Shown: positions 1 through 6,536 of the stretch, piece by piece
Numbering within the stretch: the first letter of the stretch is position 1
Layout: each line of letters begins with the position of its first letter
Translations under genes and position numbers: made by a program
The notes under the pieces: model-generated
Databases searched by the model: none
Seen by the model: only the letters and a program-made list of their open reading frames with translations
What the model was told of the DNA's origin: nothing
DNA from: an uncultured Rhizobiaceae group bacterium
Lineage (GTDB): Bacteria; Pseudomonadota; Alphaproteobacteria; Rhizobiales; Rhizobiaceae
Assembly: GCA_905479965.1 (NCBI GenBank)
Contig: CAJQOR010000391.1
Coordinates: 1-7,181, forward strand
Direction of reading: 5' to 3'
Length of the DNA stretch: 7,181 nt

Positions 1-14
1 ATTATATATTATAA

Positions 15-1331
15 TTATTTGCGCGCTGTCTTTTCAGGCAACAACCCTCTTGGGCTGAACCTTAGGACAACAAGTAATAATAAACCCATGGTAATCAGGC
101 GCATAAATGCGGCACTGTCTAACAAGTGAAGTCGCAGTGCATTATCTTCTGCAAGTGGTGATGTAATCACTTCAAGCGCCCACAAACCGACTATCGGTGC
201 TTCCGTCCAGAAGAACCACACCAAGAAGCCGCCTAAAACAGCACCCCAGTTGTTGCCTGACCCACCAACGATCACCATCACCCACACCAGGAAAGTAAAG
301 CGCAACGGTTGATAGCTAGACGGTGTTAATTGTCCATCAAGTGTCGTCAACATTGCACCTGCGATACCGATGATGATGGTGCCAAGAACAAAGACTTGCA
401 AATGACGGCCCGTTACATCTTTTCCCATTGCATTGGCTGACACCTCATTATCGCGGATAGCCCGCATCATGCGGCCCCACGGTGAATTAAGAGCGCGTTG
501 CGCAAGCCAAACACAGATCAACAAGACAATTGAAAATAAACTCGCATAGCACAGTTTTACAAAAACAGACGAGAACGTGACAACGTCTGCACCCAAATTT
601 GTGGCCAAGTTTTGGAACCATTCAGACTTCTGCAAATTAATTTCATATGGAACAGGACGCGGAATACCAATCACGTTTTTCACACCACGTGACATCCAGT
701 CTTCATTTTTTATGATCGCAACAATAATCTCAGAGATACCAAGCGTTGCAATCGCTAGATAATCAGACCTTAAACCCAGCGTAATCTTACCGATCAGCCA
801 GGCTGCAATGCCTGCAAATGCACCACCAACCAACCATGAGAACACAACAGGCAATCCTAACCCGCCGAGATATCCTGTTCTTGCAGGTTCGACTGCTTCA
901 ACAGCTGCAGTCCCTGGCACAAAGAAATAACGTGTTGCAAAGTAGCCAACTACAATGATGGCTACGATCAATGCAGATCGCATTTTTGTGTTGGGCATTT
1001 TTTTATAAGCAACAACTGCAAGTGCGATGGTGAGTGCTGCAATCCCAAAGGATAAAATAATCAATCCACCGCCCGCTGACATAGCTTCGGGAACTGCTGG
1101 CATGGACACCACAACAGCGGCCAATCCACCAAGAGCTGCAAAGCCCATAATTCCGGCATTAAAAAGACCAGCATAGCCCCACTGGATGTTAACGCCCAAT
1201 GCCATGATTGCGGAGATGAGGCAAAGATTTAAGATGGAAAGAGATACGTTCCAGCTTTGAAAGAAGCCAACGATGAGTAACATACCTGCCATAATGGCAA
1301 AATAAATGAGGGCACGAGCATCAATTGTCAT
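15..1331 (-). CDS. livM: Branched-chain amino acid ABC transporter permease LivM
   Basis: Inner-membrane permease subunit of a high-affinity leucine/isoleucine/valine-type ABC importer; it pairs with LivH and is driven by the LivG/LivF ATPases. The 438-residue product is close to the roughly 425 residues of E. coli LivM. It is almost entirely hydrophobic, with many membrane helices. Family signatures visible are LRSDYLAIATLGISE (residues 187-201), the cytoplasmic ATPase-contact loop GRMMRAIRDNEVSANAMG (286-303) and VGGSGNNWGAVLGG (355-368); the C-terminus RFSPRGLLPEK is also typical. The ATG overlaps the livH stop as ATGA, and an AGGGG ribosome-binding sequence lies about 8 bases upstream inside livH, so the two are translationally coupled. 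The stop is at 15-17; livG/livF would be expected further left, outside the window. The protein itself looks intact. The substrate could be another amino acid or an amide, because LivM sequences do not fix specificity. Confidence 0.95.
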   Translation of the reverse strand: MTIDARALIYFAIMAGMLLIVGFFQSWNVSLSILNLCLISAIMALGVNIQWGYAGLFNAGIMGFAALGGLAAVVVSMPAVPEAMSAGGGLIILSFGIAALTIALAVVAYKKMPNTKMRSALIVAIIVVGYFATRYFFVPGTAAVEAVEPARTGYLGGLGLPVVFSWLVGGAFAGIAAWLIGKITLGLRSDYLAIATLGISEIIVAIIKNEDWMSRGVKNVIGIPRPVPYEINLQKSEWFQNLATNLGADVVTFSSVFVKLCYASLFSIVLLICVWLAQRALNSPWGRMMRAIRDNEVSANAMGKDVTGRHLQVFVLGTIIIGIAGAMLTTLDGQLTPSSYQPLRFTFLVWVMVIVGGSGNNWGAVLGGFLVWFFWTEAPIVGLWALEVITSPLAEDNALRLHLLDSAAFMRLITMGLLLLVVLRFSPRGLLPEKTARK

Positions 1332-1558
1332 ACTGATTTCCCCTTAAATAAACCTGTTGGCATGAAGATTAGCACGATCACCAAGATCAAAAAGCTCACC
1401 GCGAATTTGTAGTTTGTTGCGAAAAGCTGCAACAGTTCTGTCGGTGCCATGTCATCTGGGAGAAGATAGGCAAAGAACTTTTTATAAGCGTAAGTCATCA
1501 TAATCTCGGAAAAAGCCACAATGAACCCGCCACCGATCGCAGCAAACGGGATTTTATT
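1328..1558 (-). pseudogene. livH: 5'-truncated LivH permease fragment (C-terminal part only)
   Basis: The reading frame encodes the last ~77 residues of a LivH-type permease. It holds a GGGFIVAFSEIMMTYAYKK helix, the loop YLLPDDMAPTELLQLFATNY and the final helix ending PTGLFKGKSV, as in rhizobial LivH. A full LivH has about 290-340 residues, so three quarters are missing. LivH-like sequence begins near 1549 (PFAAIGGG). The frame is closed by a TGA at 1559-1561, and the region beyond reads as nothing LivH-like in any minus-strand frame I translated. The only start available is a GTG at 1519 inside a conserved helix, with no good ribosome-binding site, so I do not think a short protein is made on purpose. 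The 3' end is normal and overlaps livM by 4 bases. Either the gene was cut by rearrangement or the contig is chimeric here. Confidence 0.85.
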
Positions 1559-1635
1559 TCACATTCATTACTGGTTGATTTGCACGCAAGAGATCAATAA
1601 TTGTGAGTTTACGAAAATATCTATTCAGGTGAAAA

Positions 1636-2790
1636 ATGTCAAAACCAATCGTAATTATCGGCGCGGGCCAATGTGGTTTAAAAGCTGTGGAGACACTGCG
1701 CCAAAACGGGTATGAAGATGCGATTGTTTTAATCGGCGATGAGACCCAGCCACCTTATCAACGACCGCCATTATCGAAGGCATTTTTAAAGGGTGAACTT
1801 GAAGAAGATCGCTTGTATCTCAAGTCTGATAATTTTTACGATGATTTTAATGTGACAACACAATTTGGCGTTTCGGCAAATTCTATCAATCGAGCTGAAA
1901 AAAGCGTTTTGCTATCAAATGGTGATACGGTCGAATACGATAAACTGTTTATATCTACCGGAACCGTTGCACGCCAAATACCACTTGAAGGTGCAGATTT
2001 AAAAGGTGTCTTCACCTTGCGAACAATCGATGACGTCAAACACTTATCTGCTGCTATCACGCCGGGTATGAAAATTGGTATTATTGGCGCGGGATATATT
2101 GGTTTGGAGGTTGCAGCTTCTCTTCGTGGACGGGGTAATGCAGTAACAGTTATTGAAGCTGCACCGCGTGTTTTAGCACGGGTCATGCCAGAGGAAATGT
2201 CAGCGTATTTCCAAGCTTTGCATGAAAGTCACGGCGTTAAATTCCATATTGGTATTGGAACAAAATCTCTCCAAGGCGATGGCAAAGTTGAAAAAATCGC
2301 ACTTGAAGATGGCTCAGAAGTGCTGTGTGATATTGTCTTACTGTCTGTAGGCGCAACACCTGTGGTTGGTATTGCGCAAGCTGCAGATCTTGAAATAGAT
2401 AATGGCATTGTGGTCAATGAGATGGCACAAACATCTGATCCTGATATTTATGCGGGCGGCGATTGTGCATCATTTTTCTCAAAAAGATATGATCGCAATA
2501 TCAGATTAGAGAGCGTACAGAACGCTATTGATCAGGGTAAGATTGCCGCGCAAGCTATGTTGGGACAAGAGGTCAATTACAATCCACTACCATGGTTCTG
2601 GTCAGACCAATATAATGTGAAGTTGCAAATCGCAGGCCTGTCTCAAGGGTTTGATCGTTTAGAAATTGAGGGTGAAATGTCTGATGACAGCTTCACTGTC
2701 ACTTATTTTAAACACGATAACGCAATCTGTGTGGACGCAGTTAATCAGCCGCGCGCGCACATGATGGCGCGTCGATCGCTGAACACGTAA
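1636..2790 (+). CDS. FAD-dependent NAD(P)H:ferredoxin reductase (rhodocoxin/putidaredoxin reductase family)
   Basis: A 384-residue flavoprotein of the family that passes electrons from NAD(P)H through FAD to a small iron-sulfur ferredoxin serving a P450 or dioxygenase. Visible parts in order: FAD-binding GAGQCG (residues 9-14), YQRPPLSK (41-48), ISTGT (106-110), NAD-binding GAGYIGLE (151-158) followed by the acidic VIEA (172-175), second FAD motif IYAGGDCA (271-278) and the C-terminal reductase domain with PWFWSDQY (319-326). The acidic residue after the second Rossmann motif suggests NADH preference (inference). AGGTG sits 4 bases before the ATG. The C-terminus stops soon after HMMARR, perhaps 20 residues earlier than many relatives (typical length around 405). 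No ferredoxin or oxygenase gene is next to it, so the partner is unknown. rsmE follows after 20 bases. Confidence 0.9.
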   Translation: MSKPIVIIGAGQCGLKAVETLRQNGYEDAIVLIGDETQPPYQRPPLSKAFLKGELEEDRLYLKSDNFYDDFNVTTQFGVSANSINRAEKSVLLSNGDTVEYDKLFISTGTVARQIPLEGADLKGVFTLRTIDDVKHLSAAITPGMKIGIIGAGYIGLEVAASLRGRGNAVTVIEAAPRVLARVMPEEMSAYFQALHESHGVKFHIGIGTKSLQGDGKVEKIALEDGSEVLCDIVLLSVGATPVVGIAQAADLEIDNGIVVNEMAQTSDPDIYAGGDCASFFSKRYDRNIRLESVQNAIDQGKIAAQAMLGQEVNYNPLPWFWSDQYNVKLQIAGLSQGFDRLEIEGEMSDDSFTVTYFKHDNAICVDAVNQPRAHMMARRSLNT

Positions 2791-2810
2791 TTGGTGGGGA
2801 AGCAGAAAAT

Positions 2811-3548
2811 ATGCGTGCCAATTTTCGCCTTCAAAGACTTTTCATAGACCAACCGCTAAAGCAGGGATTGGCGATAAACCTTGAACGTGAACAAGCAAAT
2901 TATCTGCTAAATGTTTTACGCTTAAAGGATGACAGTCAGCTTTTAATTTTCAATGGCAGTGATGGTGAGTGGCTTGCCAAGCTGCAACAAGAAGGCCGCA
3001 AAAAGGCGGTGCTTTTATTGCAAGAGCAAACAAGACCGCAACCTGCGCAGTCAGATTTAGTAATTCTCTTTGCACCCATCAAAGTTGGCCGTCTGGAATA
3101 TATGGTGCAAAAAATGGTTGAGATGGGGGCGGGAACAATTCAACCGGTTTTCACCGATCACACACAATTGCATAAAATCAACGATAAGCGTTTGGCCGCA
3201 AATATCTTAGAAGCTGCGGAACAATGTGGTGTTTTATCAATCCCAGAAATAAAGCCAGCTCAAAAATTATCGGAACTGTTATCGCAATGGGACACATCCA
3301 GACAGATAGTTTTTTGTGATGAGGGGACCAAAACAAATAATCCTGTGGCAGAGCTAAATGCGCAAACGGCGGAAAAATTTGCACTCTTAATTGGCCCCGA
3401 AGGTGGTTTTTCGAACCAGGAGCGTGAAATTTTACGATCTTTGAAACATGTGACACCTATCCCGCTTGGGCCACGGATACTGCGTGCAGACACCGCATTG
3501 GTTGCTGCCATAGCGCTATTACAGGCGACGATTGGTGATTGGGAATAG
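2811..3548 (+). CDS. rsmE: 16S rRNA (uracil-1498-N3)-methyltransferase RsmE
   Basis: Cytoplasmic SPOUT-class enzyme that methylates N3 of U1498 in helix 44 of 16S rRNA in the assembled 30S subunit, using S-adenosylmethionine. The 245-residue product has an N-terminal PUA-like part (NYLLNVLRLKDDSQLLIFNG, residues 30-49), FAPIKVGRLEYMVQKMVEMG (87-106), EAAEQCG (134-140) and the trefoil-knot SAM site formed by LLIGPEGGFSNQE (192-204) and PLGPRILRADTALVA (218-232). The length is normal for the family and no key motif is missing. The start ATG has GGGGAAG about 9 bases upstream, and the sequence MRANFRLQRLF matches the usual start in rhizobia. It lies 20 bases after the reductase, so the two are probably co-transcribed. 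The product follows RNA substrate rules known for E. coli RsmE; activity here is by homology. Confidence 0.95.
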   Translation: MRANFRLQRLFIDQPLKQGLAINLEREQANYLLNVLRLKDDSQLLIFNGSDGEWLAKLQQEGRKKAVLLLQEQTRPQPAQSDLVILFAPIKVGRLEYMVQKMVEMGAGTIQPVFTDHTQLHKINDKRLAANILEAAEQCGVLSIPEIKPAQKLSELLSQWDTSRQIVFCDEGTKTNNPVAELNAQTAEKFALLIGPEGGFSNQEREILRSLKHVTPIPLGPRILRADTALVAAIALLQATIGDWE

Positions 3549-3604
3549 ATCACTATTTTATCAGCGGTCTTTAAAAAAAAATTACTTGCACCATATTGCT
3601 TAAA

Positions 3605-3649
3605 GGTTCAATCAATGAACCTAATAGATTTTATCAATGTTCATTGATT
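3605..3649. promoter_or_regulatory. Nested inverted repeats upstream of gshA
   Basis: Two exact palindromes lie side by side. GGTTCA-ATCAA-TGAACC spans 3605-3621 and ATCAATG-TT-CATTGAT spans 3633-3648. They also pair with each other, since AATCAATGAAC (3610-3620) is the exact reverse complement of GTTCATTGATT (3639-3649). Two copies of one 10-11 base word in opposite orientation ahead of a gene suggest an operator for a dimeric regulator. As RNA, the first could be a weak terminator for rsmE (followed by TAATAGATTTT), but the T-run is poor. The regulator is not identifiable from sequence. The repeats are directly visible; the role is inference. Confidence 0.5.
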
Positions 3650-3662
3650 TTCATGAGCATTA

Positions 3663-3680
3663 GCACAGTAAATTCTGTGC
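3663..3680. promoter_or_regulatory. GCACAG-N6-CTGTGC palindrome in the gshA leader
   Basis: A perfect 6-base inverted repeat with a 6-base AT-only centre ends 20 bases before the gshA start and 6 bases before its AAGGG ribosome-binding sequence (3687-3691). The position suits either an operator overlapping the promoter/start region or a small 5'-leader hairpin near the ribosome-binding site. No clear -35/-10 pair could be fixed around it. Confidence 0.45.
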
Positions 3681-3700
3681 AATTATAAGGGCGAAGAAAT

Positions 3701-5074
3701 ATGGCGCGGGATACAATCGATCAGACACCTCTGACATCCTACGAGCAAATGGTTGCGTATCTAGAGGCCGGTAACAAACCAAAAGAAGATTTTCGGATTG
3801 GTACAGAGCACGAAAAATTCGCCTTTTTTAAAGATGATAATTCGCCGGTTCCTTATGAAGGTGAACGTTCAATTTCGGCGCTTTTAAAGGGCATGGCAGA
3901 AAAGATCGATTGGGAGCCAATCACGGATGCGGGCAATATTATTGGTTTGGCTGCAAAGTCTGGTGGTGGCGCAATATCATTGGAACCAGGTGGTCAGTTC
4001 GAATTATCTGGCGCACCTGTTGAAACTATTCACGAGACCTGTGCCGAATCAAATCTACATTTAAAGCAGCTACGCGAAATCGCTGACCCAATGGGAATCA
4101 AGTTTTTAGGTCTTGGTGGTAGTCCAAAATGGACTTTGGAAGAAACGCCACGCATGCCAAAAAGTCGCTATGATATCATGACGAACTACATGCCAAAGGT
4201 TGGCACACAGGGCTTGGATATGATGTATCGCACTTGCACAATTCAGGTAAATTTGGATTTTAGCTCTGAACTGGATATGCGCCAAAAAATGCAAGTCAGC
4301 ATGAAATTGCAGTCTTTGGCAACGGCATTATTTGCAAGTTCACCATTTACCAATGGCAAGCCAAATGGACTATTGTCATGGCGTGGGGACATTTGGCGCG
4401 ATACTGATAATGCGCGCGCAGGTATATTACCAAGTGTATTTGAAGATAGCTTTTCATTTGAAAAATACACCGATTGGGCGCTCGATGTGCCTATGTATTT
4501 TATTCTGCGCAATGGCGAATATCATGATGTAACCCATGTCACGTTTCGCCAGTTCCGCAATGGCGCATTGAAAAACGAAATCCCAGATCCTGAGCCAACG
4601 CTTGGCGATTGGACGAACCACCTTTCAACCGTGTTCCCAGATGTACGCTTAAAACAATTCATCGAAATGCGCGGTGCAGATGGTGGACCATGGCGCCGCA
4701 TTTGCGCGCTGCCGGCTTTCTGGGTCGGTTTGCTATATGATGATCAAGCGCTGCAAGATGCAATTGAGCTGACAAAAGACTGGTCATATGAAGATGTTTT
4801 GGGCATGCGTGATCAAGTGCCGCGTGATGGCTTGAAAAGCCACATAGCGGGTCGTTCGCTTTTAGATGTTGCACGCGATACGCTTGGCATTGCTAAAGCT
4901 GGTCTTAAATCCCGCAATATTCTAAATGCTTCTGGTAATGATGAAACACATTTCCTTGAGCCACTGCAGGAAGTTGTTGCCCGCGGCACAACACCAGCTG
5001 AGGTCAAACTCGCGCTTTATCATGGACGCTGGAACAATAGCGTTGATCCAATCTTTGATGAGTTCGCATATTAA
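3701..5074 (+). CDS. gshA: Glutamate-cysteine ligase (gamma-glutamylcysteine synthetase), alphaproteobacterial/plant type
   Basis: Cytoplasmic enzyme of the first and rate-limiting step of glutathione synthesis: L-glutamate + L-cysteine + ATP gives gamma-glutamylcysteine. The 457-residue product belongs to the GCS2 group shared by alphaproteobacteria and plants, not the E. coli group. Family segments seen are FRIGTEHEKFAF (residues 31-42, a Glu-rich metal/ATP site), ISLEPGGQFELSGAP (92-106), MPKVGTQGLDMMYRTCTIQVNLD (164-186), NGLLSWRGDIWRDTDNAR (222-239), DVTHVTFRQF (276-285) and the tail ALYHGRWNNSVDPIFDEF. The length is typical and there is no damage. The start is supported by AAGGG 9 bases upstream. 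It follows rsmE in the same direction after a 152-base gap with several palindromes, so it probably has its own control. In plants this type is regulated by a redox disulfide; I cannot tell whether that applies here. Confidence 0.95.
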   Translation: MARDTIDQTPLTSYEQMVAYLEAGNKPKEDFRIGTEHEKFAFFKDDNSPVPYEGERSISALLKGMAEKIDWEPITDAGNIIGLAAKSGGGAISLEPGGQFELSGAPVETIHETCAESNLHLKQLREIADPMGIKFLGLGGSPKWTLEETPRMPKSRYDIMTNYMPKVGTQGLDMMYRTCTIQVNLDFSSELDMRQKMQVSMKLQSLATALFASSPFTNGKPNGLLSWRGDIWRDTDNARAGILPSVFEDSFSFEKYTDWALDVPMYFILRNGEYHDVTHVTFRQFRNGALKNEIPDPEPTLGDWTNHLSTVFPDVRLKQFIEMRGADGGPWRRICALPAFWVGLLYDDQALQDAIELTKDWSYEDVLGMRDQVPRDGLKSHIAGRSLLDVARDTLGIAKAGLKSRNILNASGNDETHFLEPLQEVVARGTTPAEVKLALYHGRWNNSVDPIFDEFAY

Positions 5075-5096
5075 TCGCAATACTCTCGACTTGCGC

Positions 5097-5130
5097 TCTT
5101 GCCGTGTTAATATCATCATAGAGGGCAAGA
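5097..5130 (+). other. Hairpin between gshA and the DUF937 gene
   Basis: TCTTGCC (5097-5103) pairs exactly with GGCAAGA (5124-5130) around a 20-base AT-rich loop, in the 85-base gap after gshA. No run of T follows, so it is not a convincing intrinsic terminator; it could slow decay or separate expression of the two genes. GGGAGAG (5147-5153) is the ribosome-binding site of the next gene, 6 bases before its ATG. Confidence 0.3.
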
Positions 5131-5159
5131 CATATTAATTTGTAACGGGAGAGATAATC

Positions 5160-6002
5160 ATGATGCCACTATTTGACATGCTCAATAATGCGCAAAACGG
5201 TGACGCGATGAAAGGGATCGCAAAACAGTTTGGTTTAGATGAAAATCAAATGAACAAAACTGTTGAAGCCCTAATGCCCGCCTTCTCGACCGGTTTGAAA
5301 CGCAATACGCAAACACCGGATGCTATGAGCAACTTCATGAAAGCTCTATCATCGGGCAATCACGCGCAATATTTTGAAGATATGACGAAGGCTGCATCAC
5401 CTGAAGGCATGGCCGATGGCAATAATATTTTAGGTCATTTGTTCGGTTCAAAAGATGTAAGTCGGGCGGTTGCAGCGCAGGCTGAAGCTGCATCTGGTGT
5501 TGGCCAAGATGTGATCAAACAATTATTACCTATCCTGGCGACCACAATAATGGGTGGCATGTTCAATCAGACCAATGATTCGATGAAAGCCATGAGTGGC
5601 GGAAATGGTAATGTATTTGGTGATCTCATTGGACAAATGATGGGCGCTGGCCAAAGTGGTGGCACTGCACAATCTGCCAGTAACAACCCCTTTGGTGACC
5701 TTATGGGGCAAATGATGGGCGAAGGCCAGGGTAGTGCTCAAAACAATCCTCTCGGTCAAATTCTAGGCGGTCTCATGGGTGGCAGCGCTCAAAAGGGCGG
5801 TCAGAATAACCCGCTTGGCCAGATGATGGAGGGCATGTTTGGCGGAGCAACACAGCAAAAGCAACCCGAAGCTGCTCCGGCTAACCCGTATGATGATTTA
5901 TTTGGAAAAATGTTTGATACAGGCCGTGTCGTGCAGGATGAATATCAGAAAAATGTAGACGGCATTTTTGACCAATATCTTGGTGGTATGAACAAAAAAT
6001 AA
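5160..6002 (+). CDS. DUF937 domain protein with Gly/Met/Asn-rich repeat tail
   Basis: A 280-residue protein of unknown function that resembles the DUF937 proteins common in rhizobia. The N-terminal part (residues 1-140) is helical and typical: MMPLFDMLNNAQNG, KQFGLDENQMNKTVEALMPAFSTGLKR (22-48), MADGNNILGHLFGSKDVSRAVAAQAEAASG (84-113) and DVIKQLLPILATTIMGGMF (117-135). From 152 to 253 come five degenerate copies of a NPxGxLMGQMMG unit separated by Gln/Gly/Ser-rich linkers, then a short charged helix. No signal peptide is evident; the 117-135 segment is hydrophobic but also fits a buried helix. An ATG at 5160 and another at 5163 follow a strong GGGAGAG. It follows gshA by 85 bases in the same direction. 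Function is not known; I make no functional claim beyond possible self-assembly suggested by the repeats. Confidence 0.8.
   Translation: MMPLFDMLNNAQNGDAMKGIAKQFGLDENQMNKTVEALMPAFSTGLKRNTQTPDAMSNFMKALSSGNHAQYFEDMTKAASPEGMADGNNILGHLFGSKDVSRAVAAQAEAASGVGQDVIKQLLPILATTIMGGMFNQTNDSMKAMSGGNGNVFGDLIGQMMGAGQSGGTAQSASNNPFGDLMGQMMGEGQGSAQNNPLGQILGGLMGGSAQKGGQNNPLGQMMEGMFGGATQQKQPEAAPANPYDDLFGKMFDTGRVVQDEYQKNVDGIFDQYLGGMNKK
5613..5918 (+). repeat. Five-copy degenerate NPxGxLMGQMMG protein repeat
   Basis: Within the DUF937 protein the units VFGDLIGQMMG (152-162), NPFGDLMGQMMG (176-187), NPLGQILGGLMG (196-207), NPLGQMMEGMFG (217-228) and NPYDDLFGKMFD (242-253) recur every 20-25 residues. The first two also share DNA identity (CAAATGATGGGCG in both), which suggests internal duplication; later copies have diverged. 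Confidence 0.75.
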
Positions 6003-6010
6003 CAGCTAGC

Positions 6011-6049
6011 AATTAAAAAAGCCCGATTATCTGGGGAAGACAACCGGGC
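6011..6049 (-). terminator. Intrinsic terminator behind the DUF1127 gene
   Basis: Read on the minus strand, GCCCGGTT (6049-6042) pairs with AATCGGGC (6028-6021), with one mismatch, and is followed directly by TTTTTT (6020-6015) then AATT. This is a classic stem plus T-run for transcripts coming from the DUF1127 gene about 75 bases upstream. On the plus strand the A-run precedes the stem, so the DUF937 transcript would not be stopped efficiently here. Confidence 0.7.
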
Positions 6050-6121
6050 AGAAATGCAGGTCACAGGGCCGCGACCCGCTAGGGGACAAGTCCAAACTTC
6101 AACGTGTGTTAAAGCCTTTGA

Positions 6122-6415
6122 TTAGGTTTTCATTTGACGATTGCGATAATGCGAGCGTTTTGCCAGTTCTGACGTTGGGTCGATGAACAGCCCTGCAGAA
6201 CGGATAAATCGCAAATCTTCGCGCGTTAAGCCCATATCTTTAAGCTGATGATCGCTTACAGTAAGCAGTCGGTTCGCGGCACGCCGATTTTTCGTCGATT
6301 TAACGAGTTTTGTAAATGTTGAGATCGCGCCATTCAGCCAGATTGATACTATGCTTTTATCCGGCTGGATGGATTGATCAACGCAAAAACTATGGTCTTT
6401 ATTCAAAGCAGTCAT
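6122..6415 (-). CDS. Small DUF1127 (YjiS-like) protein
   Basis: A small basic protein with the DUF1127 signature: a Trp-containing lead (IWLNGAISTFTKLVKSTKNRRAANRLL) then the conserved LTVSDHQLKDMGLTREDLRFI, close to the family's L-S-D-x-x-L-K-D-I-G-L-x-R-x-D. I choose the ATG at 6415 (97 residues) because GGAG lies 8 bases upstream. A GTG at 6424 would add three residues but overlaps that GGAG. Known work on relatives in Agrobacterium and Rhodobacter links short DUF1127 proteins to RNA turnover and phosphate or stress responses; the role here is unproven. It diverges from the LysR gene, an arrangement seen in other alphaproteobacteria. The N-terminal ~30 residues before the domain are not recognisable. 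Confidence 0.8.
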   Translation of the reverse strand: MTALNKDHSFCVDQSIQPDKSIVSIWLNGAISTFTKLVKSTKNRRAANRLLTVSDHQLKDMGLTREDLRFIRSAGLFIDPTSELAKRSHYRNRQMKT

Positions 6416-6442
6416 GAGTGTCACTCCATCTTGTTAGGGTTA

Positions 6443-6470
6443 AAATTACTGCATGTGATATATATGTCAG
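6443..6470 (-). promoter_or_regulatory. Possible promoter of the DUF1127 gene
   Basis: On the minus strand CTGACA (6470-6465) is one base from the -35 consensus and is followed 16 bases later by TAATTT (6448-6443), a weak -10. The transcript would start about 20 bases before the GGAG site. The -10 match is poor in an AT-rich region, so this is a suggestion only. Confidence 0.2.
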
Positions 6471-6505
6471 ATCCCTATTGATCATTCCAACGAATATTTC
6501 TAATG

Positions 6506-6520
6506 TTATTTATCAAATAA
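6506..6520. promoter_or_regulatory. Palindrome TTATTT-ATC-AAATAA ahead of the LysR gene
   Basis: An exact 6-base inverted repeat lies 16 bases before the chosen LysR start. It contains a symmetric T-N11-A (6507-6519), the general form of LysR-family binding sites, in the divergent gap where such regulators usually bind to control themselves and the neighbour. The AT-rich context makes chance occurrence fairly likely. Confidence 0.3.
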
Positions 6521-6536
6521 ATTGATGGATAGAATT

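Noticed and set aside
1..14. AT-rich left edge (ATTATATATTATAA) as an origin or promoter element
   Set aside because: Too short, at the window edge and downstream of livM; it is most simply a spacer.
1574..1601. Possible promoter TTGATT ... AATAAT before the reductase
   Set aside because: The spacer is only 15 bases and both boxes match poorly, so I could not support it.
1521..1715. Plus-strand 64-codon frame across the livH/reductase gap
   Set aside because: It overlaps the livH remnant and the start of the reductase in another frame; the true reductase start at 1636 has a ribosome-binding site.
1836..2186. Minus-strand open frame of 116 residues inside the ferredoxin reductase
   Set aside because: It lies fully antisense to a well-supported gene, has a Ser/Pro/Ile-rich composition like a codon shadow and no recognisable motif.
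3178..3553. Two overlapping minus-strand open frames opposite rsmE
   Set aside because: Both are antisense to the conserved SPOUT domain, without ribosome-binding sites or family features.
4926..5138. Plus-strand 70-codon frame over the end of gshA
   Set aside because: It is out of frame with gshA across its conserved C-terminus and shows no domain or start signal.
6021..6049. Plus-strand terminator for the DUF937 gene
   Set aside because: The stem exists, but the A-run lies before it on this strand and no T-run follows.
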